Part shown: positions 43,597-53,538 of the stretch, piece by piece | Position numbering within the stretch: position 1 is the stretch's first letter | Layout of the letters: each line of letters starts with the position of its first letter | From: Charina bottae | Lineage: Eukaryota > Chordata > Lepidosauria > Squamata > Charinaidae | Assembly: GCA_023362775.1 (NCBI GenBank) | Contig: JALMGJ010000002.1 | Coordinates: 104,947,981-105,011,980, forward strand | Length of the DNA stretch: 64,000 bases | Direction of reading: 5' to 3' | Translations under genes and position numbers: made by a program | The notes under the pieces: model-generated | Told to the model about the DNA's origin: nothing | What the model saw: only the letters and a program-made list of their open reading frames with translations | Database searches by the model: none

Positions 43597-43814
43597 GTAA
43601 GTTATGTAGATAATATTATAAACTTTTCTCAACCTGGTTATTGCAAAGAGCTTAAGCAAAGGTCAATGAAAGCCATTACATTCACTACTGGTGTGCAACC
43701 CAAAAAGATTGTGTTAGAAGATGTGCACAGCCTAAAGCCTCAGGGTTTCATGCAGTCCCCCAAGTCTTGTTCCCAAATTGTCCCAAATTGTATTTTTTAA
43801 TGTAACCAAGAAAA

Positions 43815-44195
43815 GAATAAAAGAATTCCATCTAGCGGGGTCCAGGAGGCGTGCCTTCTCTGCGATAGCGCCCGCCCTGTGGAATATCTTGCCCCCGGAG
43901 GTGAGGCAGGCGCCCTCCCTCCTGGCTTTCCGGAAGTCTTTAAAGACCTGGTTCTGCCGCCTGGCTTGGGACAAAGGAAGTGATAGTTCCTCCTGGGGGT
44001 GGTTAGCTTAGTAATAACCTCCTTTTAAGATCTTACCATCCTCTGGATTTTTTATATTTCTATTTATTATGATATTGTATTTTAATGATTTATAGGTTTT
44101 TTAATTTTAATGTTTTATTGTAAACCACCCAGAGTCTACTGCGGTAGAGATGGGCGGTGATAAATTTGATAAATAAATAAATAAATAATAAATAA
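43815..44195 (+). mobile_element. L2-like LINE, 3' end
   Basis: Encodes the C-terminal block RRRAFSAIAPALWNILPPEV and LLAFRKSLKTWFCRLAW, then a stop, then the 3' UTR with TGTAAACCACCCAGAGTC, GATGGGCGGTGATAAATT and an (AAAT)n tail. 5'-truncated and relatively well preserved compared with the other copies. Confidence 0.88.
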
Positions 44196-45246
44196 ACATT
44201 ATTAAATATATTGGAAATAACCATATTAATTGTATAAAATCAAGTTATTTATTGTTCTACTGTTGGAAGTACAGCCTCTGGTATTCCACTCAAAGCCACA
44301 CACCAGACCTTGATCAAAGGACAGTTACATACTTCACTTTGCTGGAAAAAAATCCCATTTGAGAAATTACCTGCAATACCTGATCTTTTTAGCAGCTTAT
44401 TAAATCAATGTGCTCCATTTTACAATGCAGTGTATACAACTCTTAGTGTAAATGATCTGTGATTTTTCTCTTCACACAATTCCCCAACATACAAAAAGTA
44501 GACAAAGTATTTTATTTTGCTTTTTTAAGCCCTTTCTCTGCATTTTTCTTTGGTTTTGCATGTATAAAATAGTAAAATATGTCACATGAGTTATGAGCAC
44601 AGTTTTCATAGGTCACATTTTAGGCTTATTTCAGAAAAGGATTATGATAAAAATGCATTTTGGATGATAATATGAAAGCCAGACTTGTTTACTACATGAA
44701 TTTCACACAGATGGTGTTCTCAAAGCTTATTTTCCAGTTAAAACATTGCTTCTCCATCTGGTAGTTAATTGCCACTGATGTAAAAAAATTAGTTTTAAGT
44801 AAGCATCTCTTGAAACAGGATTCAGAAATCTTTCCTAATGAAAAGAAAGCTGACAAATAAAAAGTTACTTTCAGCTTACAAGCTTGGAAAAACTTTTTTA
44901 AAAATACGATTTTTTAATATTTATATAGTATTATTTATTTTGCAGTTTTAAAACAGCCATAATATATAGAGGACAGATATAATTGGAACTAGTATTTATT
45001 GTTGATAGAACTAATTTCAGGGTCTTTCTTCAAAAGCAAGTGGGCATAACTAGATACAAGCTTGTAAGGGGGTTGTATAAAAAGAGATTATGCAGATCCT
45101 TAAATACGTGCGTTTAACTTAATTAGTCATAAGTATTATGTGTGTTTGACTTCATTGGTCACTTGTACTCTGTGGACATGTCTGCAAAAGGTGTGGCCAG
45201 GTGCAGCAGCCAGCATCCTTTTGCCCTCCCAGAGGGCCTCCATATT
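44196..45246. other. SLIT3 intron, no recognised feature
   Basis: AT-rich intron; nothing recognised. Confidence 0.5.
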
Positions 45247-45254
45247 GGGTAGAG

Positions 45255-45525
45255 CAGGGCTTTCCAAAGTTTTCCCGCGGCGACACACCAACCGCTGTTG
45301 GTGTGTCGCCGCGGGAAAACCCGGAAGTGCCGCCATTGCGGCAGCGCGCAAAAACCCGGAAGCGCTGCTGCGGCTTTCGGGTTTTTGCGCGCCGCCATTG
45401 GTGTGTCGCCGCGGGAAAACCCGGAAGTGCTGATGATGATCAGCACTTCCGGGTTGTGTGGCGACACACCAGACTGTGTGTGGCGACACACTTTTGTGTC
45501 GCGACACGCAGTTTGGAAAGCTCTG
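45255..45525. mobile_element. hAT-type MITE, 271 bp, with hairpin-rich GC interior
   Basis: Perfect 8-bp target duplication GGGTAGAG at 45247-45254 and 45526-45533. Termini CAGGGCTTTCCAAAG and GTTTGGAAAGCTCTG. The interior is built from nested inverted copies of GGTGTGTCGCCGCGGG and CCCGGAAGTGC-type units, so it folds into several hairpins and gives mirrored open frames on both strands, none coding. Confidence 0.93.
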
Positions 45526-45533
45526 GGGTAGAG

Positions 45534-46770
45534 TCAAAAAACGCAGCCCATGGGCTTTTTATTTAATTTTGGGGTTATTAAGGGCCCAAACGGTGGCCTT
45601 CTGTTCTGTAGAGGCTTAACAGGATGGTTTAACTCATAATTTAAACTTCCAGAGTCCCCACAAAAAGTAAGTCCTGGCTTTACCCACTTTGTGAGCATGG
45701 CCTTTGCTTTGCCACACAAAGCTTGAGGGGGGGGAGGGTTGTCCTTAAGCTGACGGAAGTTGGGCACACCTGCCTTACATCTAAAATGGATTCAGAGATT
45801 CCTTGCCTTCACTGAGTAACAAGGCATTGAAATTATCTTTTCACCTTAACGGGAAGGTCTCAAAGAAAGATGAATCTAAGCCTGGGTGAAAGTGCTCAAT
45901 CTCCCATCAGATCCCTGAAGATGTTACAAGCAGAACAGATGTCCGCCAAAAGAGTATACAGGCTTTGAAAATGATTTGCATAAAGTAGTTTGAACCTCAC
46001 ATGGGCATAAGCAGCATCATAGCATCTCTCTACTTTTCATTAAAGGAACCCTTTTTTCAGGCTTCCATGCAACCCTGAAAGAAAAAAAATGGTTACTTTA
46101 ATGAGTTGATTCCTTACAGTAGAAGCATCTATGCTTAGGCTCACACAGAAGATTTCAAAAAGACAGGCTGCTTTAAAAATAGCAGAGAAGTTCTGTGTTC
46201 CTACAATGTCTAAACCATTTACTATGAATCAACTTCAAAACATGCACACTAGTCCACATCCATGTCCTTCAGTCTCTTTCAGCCCTGTAGATATGCTGCT
46301 GTCTGCATGCAGCTATTAGGTCTAATAATGTAGTTTGAGTAATTAAGATGATTTTATTTTGAAGGAAAAGAAGCTACACAGAACCCCGATTTGGCAGTTT
46401 CCATATCAGAAATTACTTCCTCCCTCAGCTTCTTGCCTTTAGTGGGACTATTTGCAACATATAGCATCTCTGAGGACCAAAGTCAGCTGAATGAGGGATA
46501 ATTTCTGAAGGATGGCTATTTAGGCCTCACCAACTGCTTTGTTTCTCCAGAATTAAAAATAGGGAGTCCTGATTTAGCATGCTTAATACAACTTCCAAGA
46601 CAGATGTTGCTATCCCTAGTGCTTCTTACTAACATAGTAGAGATACAGTGGATATGACTTGAAATGTTGGCTTTTGTCCTTAAACTAGCCAAAGTTTTCT
46701 ACTACATCATCAAAATGGTGTTCGGTTTAAAATATTTTATGTTCGACTATACATTAAAAATTTTTATTTA

Positions 46771-46814
<44 letters not shown>

Positions 46815-47106
46815 ATATATTTAAAAAATCAACAATTAAAAAAAAGTAGTGCATCAAATATGGCTTGAGAGCAAGCCATAAAGCATAGTTTGAATGGACA
46901 AGAATTCTCCCAAATTCAGGAATCCCGAGGAACTCTGATTAGTTTAAAAATGCAAACAAAAACTTTTGAACTTCTCACAACCATGCTAGAGAAGGGGAGG
47001 GAGAACGTGTGTTGGTGATAGCTTATGCGGCTAATGGTAAATTATGGCTTACCATTACATCTGAAATGCCCTATTATAAATCATAAGGGTAACATAGGAC
47101 AGCCTT
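45534..47106. other. SLIT3 intron, no confident feature
   Basis: Includes a (CA)n tract at 46776-46808. No gene or family recognised. Confidence 0.5.
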
Positions 47107-47480
47107 TGGAGATAACCCAGAAACTATAACCAGTCCAGAATGTGGCTATGAGGTTATTGGCAGATCAGTCCCATCATTGCACGGTAATACTGCTCCTAAA
47201 GTCCTTGCACTGGTCCTTACCAGTAGGCTTCTGGACCAAATTCAAAGTGCTGGTAATGACCTACACAGCCATGTATGGCATAGCGCCAGGTTATATCAGA
47301 CACCACCTTGCCAAAATTGAATGTACCCATCCTGTGGGAACATCTCAGGAAGGCCTGTTAATGCCCTCTGTCTGAAGTTAGAGGGACATGGATGAGATGG
47401 CAAGTGGCCCTCTCACTTTGGTACTCCCTACCCTAGAGAATCATAAAGCCCCAACCTCATGGCATTTACTGTAAAAGAAC
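47107..47480 (+). mobile_element. L2-like LINE fragment
   Basis: + strand frame reads VAMRLLADQSHHC, then a LLKSLHWSLPVGFWTKFKVL block and VMTYTAMYGIAPGYIRHHL, the C-terminal region of the L2-like RT, followed by a degraded LWxxLP region. No 3' tail recognised. Confidence 0.7.
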
Positions 47481-47544
47481 TCTGAAGATAACTTTCTTTC
47501 ATTGAGCCCTCAACCCTATTTAAATATTACTAATGTCTGTCTTA

Positions 47545-47771
47545 GAGCCAGTTTGGTGTAGTGGTTACAGCATCAGGCTAGAAACCAGACAACTCTGAGT
47601 TCTAGACCCACCTCAGGCACAAAGCCATCTGGATGACCTTGGGTCAGTCACTCTCTCTCAGCCCTAGAAAGCAGACAATGGCAAATCACTTCAGAAATCT
47701 TGCCAAGAAAATGGCAGGGACTTGTCCAGGAAGTCACCAGGAGTCAAGACTGACTTGAAAGCAAAAAAAAA
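47545..47771 (+). mobile_element. tRNA-derived squamate SINE, 227 bp
   Basis: Starts GAGCCAGTTTGGTGTAGTGG, B-box-like GAGTTCTAGACCC, body CAATGGCAAATCACTTCAG, tail AGTCAAGACTGACTTGAAAG plus A run. Flanks GTCTGTCTTA and GTCTATCTTG match 8 of 10, consistent with an aged target duplication. Same family as 15255-15495. Confidence 0.85.
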
Positions 47772-48649
47772 GTCTATCTTGGGGAGGGTTGTTTTATTAT
47801 TGTTATTTTTTTATAAGTTTTAATATGCTGTAACTGACCCCACACACACACACACACACACGCAAACCTAGTCTTTCAGTTTGGGCAGACCACAAAAACT
47901 GTAAAATTACTAAATTCTTTCACTTTAAGGCTGCTGTTTTTATAAGGAGTCTATGCTTCAATAAAGTTTCTAGAAAAGTATTATATTACATCTACATCAC
48001 TTGTAGCTGTGGAAGAAAGTTCTTAAATAAGTAACACTGGAGATTTTTTAAAGTTATGGGATATATTTTTGAAAAATATGTTTGGGTTACATTTTTTAAA
48101 ACACTTCTGCTAGCTAGTGTGTGAGCTTTTTACGCAAGAAGGTGGGCTATAAAACTAAGAATAAGTAAATTCTGAATTTCCAGCTTAGTCTTGGCTGCAC
48201 TGTAGTCATTCAACTTTTCAAGCTCTATATGCTTACAAAACCTTCTCTCTTCAAAACTGACTTGAGGGGTATCTATCTGACACAAGCAGTCACTCCCATA
48301 ATCCAGTATTCCAACTATCTTTCCAACATGACTAATAAGTGTCAGTGTTCCGTTTATTAAATGTGAGCACTTGTACTAGGAAAGCTCTGTGGAGAAAGTT
48401 AGGATTTACATCACAGTAGTTGTGACCTCTCTTGCCAACCTAGCAATTCGAAAGCATGCAAATGCAAGTAGATGAATAGGTACCACTTCGGTGGGAAGGT
48501 AACAGCATTCTTCGCGCGTCATGCCGGCCACATGACCGCGGAAGCATCTTCGGACAACGCTGGCTCTTTGGCTAACAAACGGAGATGAGCACCAGCCCCT
48601 AGAGTCAGACACGACTGCATAAATCTGCGGGGGGAACCTTTACCTTTAC

Positions 48650-48848
48650 GTCAACTGGATTTCTATTTTCTCAGTGGAAACGTTTCGCTCCTTATCCAAG
48701 GAGCTTCTTCAGTCTGAGCCAAGAATTCCTTATCCAAGAAGCTCCTTGGATAAGGAGCGAAACGTTTCCACTGAGAAAATAGAAATCCAGTTGACATGAT
48801 TCAAGCTACAGACAATTCCACCTGGATGACTGAGAACCTTCATAGACA
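48650..48848. mobile_element. Palindromic PLE family A unit, 199 bp
   Basis: Perfect 60-bp inverted arms (48650-48709 and 48736-48795) around a 26-bp spacer, followed by the normal family A 3' end to 48848. Perfect 12-bp target duplication CTTTACCTTTAC at 48638-48649 and 48849-48860. The unit is two head-to-head copies of the terminal segment with no coding sequence. Insertion in the CTTTAC-repeat tail of a SINE means the repeat itself could mimic a duplication, but both junctions are sharp. Confidence 0.92.
48670..48718 (-). ncRNA. Hammerhead-ribozyme-like motif in left arm of PLE palindrome
   Basis: On the - strand: CTCAGA, CTGAAGA, extra A, stem II GCTCCTT/AAGGAGC with loop GGAT (seven pairs, all Watson-Crick), GAA, ACGT and the CTGAG stem I partner. 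Complete and slightly better paired than the copy at 990-1038. The right arm (+ strand, 48736 onwards) lacks the CTG of box 1 and cannot form the core. Confidence 0.55.
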
Positions 48849-49089
48849 CTTTACCTTTACCTAGCTGTGACCTACATCCTAATATTCATTGTACACAAAG
48901 GTTCCTATTGGAATTTCTATAGATGCCATAGACCCATTTTCCCCACTGAATGACAGTGTAGTGAATTTGGGAGAATTGCTTTGTTATCCTCTTTTTTTTA
49001 ATTATGCATAGTTAACATTGCAATACAGGAATATACAGATTGCCTGCTTTGATAATCACTATTAATCTTCTTTCCTTTGACATTCAAAG

Positions 49090-49220
49090 GTAGCAACTGA
49101 TAAAGACAATGGCATCTTATTATACAAAGGGGACAATGATCCCCTGGCTTTAGAATTGTATCAAGGTCATGTGAGGCTTATCTATGACACACTGAATGCT
49201 CCACCCACAACTATATACAG
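49090..49220 (+). CDS. SLIT3: SLIT3 exon: laminin-G-like domain, middle
   Basis: 131-bp exon, acceptor AG at 49088-49089, donor GTAAGT from 49221. It starts in phase 0 and ends two bases into a codon. Encodes [35 protein letters not shown] and NAPPTTIY. The GILLYKGD and VRLIYD strands are typical laminin-G beta strands. Matches vertebrate SLIT3 closely. Confidence 0.95.
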
Positions 49221-49567
49221 GTAAGTCTGACTGACTTAGAATTGTTCAAAAAGCAACACCACAAGCGTTATATTAATAATGTTATAACTTACCATTTTTA
49301 GACTGTATATGTTTTCTATTTTGGATGTCACTTTTCTTACCAGATTCTAGAACAAGAGGCAGTGGGAAAAGTTAGCAAGAGAAGCAATCCCCACTCACCC
49401 TCCCTCAGTAATCAAGGGGGAAAATAAATAAAGCACCTTCATTTCATTATTTCACCAATATCATGTTACTGTGTAAGCTCAATTCTGTTCTAAGGGAACA
49501 TTTTGATTCTTTCTTCATCATCATTTTCAAAGAAAGCGTTAGAGACTAAATGTTTTCAGTTGAATTC
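49221..49567. other. SLIT3 intron, no recognised feature
   Basis: Nothing recognised between the exon and the CR1 fragment. Confidence 0.5.
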
Positions 49568-49795
49568 ATAGAATCCAAGAATCATAGAGTTGGAAAGACC
49601 TCAGAAGTCATCTAACCCAACTCACCACTTGATGCATGATCTGCTAAGGCACTTTGGACAGATGGCTCTCCAGCATTTGTTTGACAGCCTCCAGTGAAGG
49701 AAACCGTAACACCATGAGACAGCCTATACTCCCTGATTGACAGTTCTTATAGGAAATTCTGCTGAATAGCTAATCCAAATCTACTTTCCTGTAGA
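49568..49795 (-). mobile_element. CR1 LINE 3' fragment, antisense
   Basis: Contains the amniote CR1 signature in reverse orientation: AATCATAGAGTTGGAAAGAC, CTCAGAAGTCATCTAACCCA and AGCCTCCAGTGAAGGAAACC. About 230 bp; boundaries approximate. Confidence 0.8.
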
Positions 49796-52319
49796 GAAGT
49801 AGACCAATTCATGTTGGGTTTTTTTAAAACTGGAGAAGAGTATGACACACTTAATTGTACACCACATTGTCTAGTTTTTTATGGCGAGTCTGAATTGTCT
49901 TTCCTTTGGGGCCAAGAGGCAGTTGATAAATCATGAATTCACCACCTGGCCTCTTCCCCAGATTGCCTGCTGCTACTGTCATAAACAGCATGTGCACTGC
50001 AGAAGATGACTATAGAGCAAATTGTAGTAAATGACTTCACAAGGAAGCCAAGCCACATCCAGAATGAATACATTTTAAAAAGCAACAAAGCTATTATATG
50101 GTGCAATTAAGAAATATTTTTCTTGAAGCAGACTTGGTGGTCATCAAATCCTACAAACAAGCACTTTTCATATCACTCCTACTCACCAAAACAAATGGAT
50201 TGTTCCTCTACAAACACGTGAATGAGTTATGCACATTCTCCAACTTCTGTGTAATATGTTCATGGAGAAAAGCCCAGTTCAAGCTAGTGTGTGGTGTGTT
50301 TCATTTCTGTTTTTGTTTGAAACAAGTTTATCCCACTCTTCTGGTACAAATGCACAATGTGCCATCTGTGCTCTCAAAGAAACCCAGAGTGGCTCTCTCC
50401 ACAGTAAAAATATAGAATGCATTGCATAGTAGTCCTCCAAGGAGAGAAGGGATCAGCAGTGAAAAGCAAATCATAAAACTGTATGTCATATCCAACTGTT
50501 TACAATTGTTTGCTATGGGAAACTCAAGCATGTGCCTGTGGCAAGCTCTCAGCAACACAAAGGATACATTTTGATGAATGGTTCCTAGCAGTGCCTAATC
50601 CGGAGCTAATCCAAATCTACTTCTGCAGCTATTCTGGCTTTCCCTCTTTAATATAGTTTTATAAATGCTAAGAAAAAAATCAGAAAGTTCAAGAAAACTT
50701 TGCTGGGCTAGAAATAGAAGGTGACAGTGGAGTCTTCCCATCAAACACGTGAATGGGTTATGCACGTTCTCCAACTTCTGTGTAATATGTTCACGGAGAA
50801 AAGCCCAATTCAGGCTAGGATGTGGTTTGTTTGCATTCAATGAGTGTAGCAGGACACTGCACAATAATAATCTTATTTGAAAGTACCTGGTAATGTCAGT
50901 GAAGACACTCTGAAAGTTAACAGACTGATCCAGTGGGCCTCCTTTTTCAGTACCCAAGGTTCTGGCAATATATGGTGCCCTAGAGAAACCTAAAAAAGAA
51001 TATATATTTTTAAAGGGAACCCCTTGCACTTCATAGTAATATTCAAAAGGATTGCAGTTTGAATAGGGAGAAACAGGAAACTGCTTATCGAGTCTCAGAT
51101 TTTCATGTGAAAAGTGTTTAATACACAAGAAATCAGGGAGGATGGGTAATTAGCCCAGTTCGGCGCTGCCATCTGTTTCTTTTAGAGCTGCATGGTATGC
51201 AAGAGAATAGAATCAAATTCAGGAGGCTGCTTTCTATGCTAGATGGTGTATTGACTAATTAGGCAGGACATTGGCTTCAGCAAACTCTATAGTGGAACTG
51301 AAAGGGCTGTCATTAGGTCTGAGCAAGTATGTCTAACCATCATAAGGGTTTTGTTGGTTACTTTCACCAGTGATTATAGCCTGGTGGGAAAGCCATGAAA
51401 ACAGACTCTTTATTTTGCAGCTAATCCTAATTGATTCTACATTATAGCACAGGCAGAGTTGTTAAAGCAGTTTTATGCCACTAATTAGAACATAGGAGAA
51501 GGCTCATTAGTTGCAGAAAACACATACGGTGACAGATCAGAGTAGGTGCCTGTTCTCTATTGTTGCTTGCAGAATGCTGTATTGACATGGGGCTGTTTCG
51601 GATATCACAGCATTATATGCAGCCTCTCCTGCCTGGCAAAGTTACCTGTGGCACTAAGATTCAGTGTCCTCATTATTCCTGTACCCTTCATTACCATAAG
51701 ATTAATGGCCTGCTCACTAATGGTGTGTTGCACCATGTGATCTGTTGATATGGTGAAGGCTGCTGCTAATGTGATGCCCTTTTGGAAATGTCACTCTAAT
51801 CTTTTATTAGTTTAAGGACTATAGCAGAATGGGGATTAGCATCAACCTCAAAAGGGAAAGATTGTGCTCAGGGAGAAAAACTGCAGCCAAATAATGTCGG
51901 CAGACCAGAGACAGGGAGCTCCTTAAGTGGATTAGATCTATTTAGTGAGTGGGATTCAGAAGGGGAACAGATCCAATTCCTTTTCCTTTCTATTTGGTAA
52001 ATCAACATTTATTTTTCTTAGCAGTATCTCTAAAGTAGTATTAAATGATACAGGTTATAACTGTGCTGTTGGGACACAAAGAACTTTAGATTGGCAGCTG
52101 GCATAAGACTTTTAATACATCTTCCCAAAGTAAGTTAAAAATCTCATTTCTGCTGAGTTACTCCCACTACTGGAAGCAGACTGACATGTTAGGAGGCACT
52201 GGCCATAAAATATGAATTCATCTAAGGTAACACTAGATAAGCTGATAGCTCTTATCAGAGATAATGCCTCACTCCCTAGCCTCTCTTTTGTACCCAGTCA
52301 CATCTTTTGACCCCAGGCC
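49796..52319. other. SLIT3 intron with a local direct repeat
   Basis: Holds the duplicated 85-90 bp segment described separately. The remainder, especially 51150-51760, is less AT-skewed and has no repeat I recognise; it could include conserved regulatory sequence but nothing visible proves that. Confidence 0.45.
50213..50833 (+). repeat. Direct repeat of about 90 bp (50213-50302 and 50744-50833)
   Basis: Two copies of AACACGTGAATG(A/G)GTTATGC followed by TTCTCCAACTTCTGTGTAAT and GGAGAAAAGCCCA, about 90% identical and 530 bp apart in the same orientation. I recognise no family and see no terminal duplication. Confidence 0.85.
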
Positions 52320-53215
52320 AGCCAAGTGAGACTGTCGAGGTCCTGTCCCAGTGCCTGGAGGCTATGTGGGTCTGGATGGGGAGAAACTATCTCTGACTTA
52401 ATCCTACCAAGACCGGTTGGGCCACCTAGATCTGGGGATATTCCATCTCTAACCTTGGATGAGATAGCACTTCCCCATTCAAGAGTAGTGTGCATTTTGT
52501 GGGTCTTCCAAGACTCACAGCTCATGGTTTGATGGGCAGATGGCAGATGTAGCCAGGAAGGCCTTTGCAGAACTTCATCTGGTGTGCCAGTTCCACTCTT
52601 TCCTAGATCTAGACAGTCACTTGTGTCCTAATCAACTCATGGCTCAATTACTGCAATGCATTCCATGTGGAGATACCTTTGAAGATCATTCAGAAGCTTC
52701 AACTGGTCCAGAATGCAGCAGCACAAGCAGTGATGGGCTTGTGACACCCCTGCTTCATGAGCTGCAAGGTCTACCAATTTGCTTCCAGGTTTGATTCAAG
52801 GTGCTGGTTATGACCTATAGAGCAAAGGCCTGATTACTTGAAGGATGGCCTATCTCCCATAGAGTCAGCCTGGCTGCTTTGATCTGAGAGAGTTGGCACC
52901 CTTTGGATTCCTTTGATTAAGCAGTGTCATATATGGGACCCCAGAAACATGCCTTCTCTGTGGCAGTACCTGCCCTCTGGAATGAGGTTCTGGAGGGCCT
53001 TAAAGTCCTGGCTCTTCTTCCAGGCTTTGGGCTAGGAGAGTTGGAGCCCCTTGTTGGATGCATTTGTTTTTTGCTGATGGGATTCATCATGTTGCTTATT
53101 GTTACATGTTTTGTTCTTTGATTACACATTTGCTGTTTTGTTTTTTATCTGTGAACCATCCAGTGGCGATTGAAGTCAGGCAGCATTTAAGTCAAATAAA
53201 TAAGTTAACTAACTG
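52320..53215 (+). mobile_element. Degraded L2-like LINE
   Basis: + strand nucleotide order follows L2-like RT C-terminus: ACTGCAATGCATTCCATGTG (YCNA block), CAACTGGTCCAGAATGCAGC (QLVQNAA), AAGGTGCTGGTTATGACCTA (FKVLVMTY), CTCTGTGGCAGTACCTGCCC then TCTGGAATGA (FSVA-PALWN), 3' UTR TGTGAACCATCCAGTGGCGA and an AATAAATAAG tail. Frames are scrambled by indels. Confidence 0.8.
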
Positions 53216-53505
53216 TGCTAGTTAGGGCTAATGGGGGTTGCAGTCCAAAACATGTGGAAGACCCTTGGTTTCTTACTAGGGATCTAAGGTGTAGCAGTAT
53301 CTTGAGTCCTGTGTACTAAGCATTAACATATACACCATCTTATTAACCCAGTACAGATTAAAACTACACATAGCAAAAACTAAGAAAAGCTACATATGAA
53401 TCAAATATATATTCACAAATTTTGCCAAGTCATTAGCAAGTTCCATAAATTCTAGAAAATATATTTATCCAATTTAGACTATAATACTAGAGCCTGGACT
53501 GCAGA

Positions 53506-53538
53506 CCTTCCTTCCTCCCTCCCTCCCTCCCTCCCTCC
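53506..53538. repeat. (CTTC)n(CTCC)n microsatellite
   Basis: Short pyrimidine repeat CCTTCCTTCCTCCCTCCCTC and onward. Confidence 0.9.

Larger units (their letters stand above)
48429..48861 (+). mobile_element. 5'-truncated SINE whose tail carries a nested PLE
   Basis: SINE body 48429-48649 matches 38886-39098. Flanks TAGTTGTGACCT (48417-48428) and TAGCTGTGACCT (48862-48873) match 11 of 12, giving the SINE target duplication. Its CTTTAC-repeat tail is interrupted by the PLE at 48650-48848, so the SINE came first. Confidence 0.9.

Noticed and set aside
43597..43800. Extension of the SLIT3 exon reading frame to a stop at 43800
   Set aside because: A strong GTAAGT donor at 43597 and family structure place the exon end at 43596.
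45136..45566. Five overlapping open frames of 77-133 codons on both strands
   Set aside because: Mirror translations of the hairpin-rich, GC-rich hAT MITE and its flanks.
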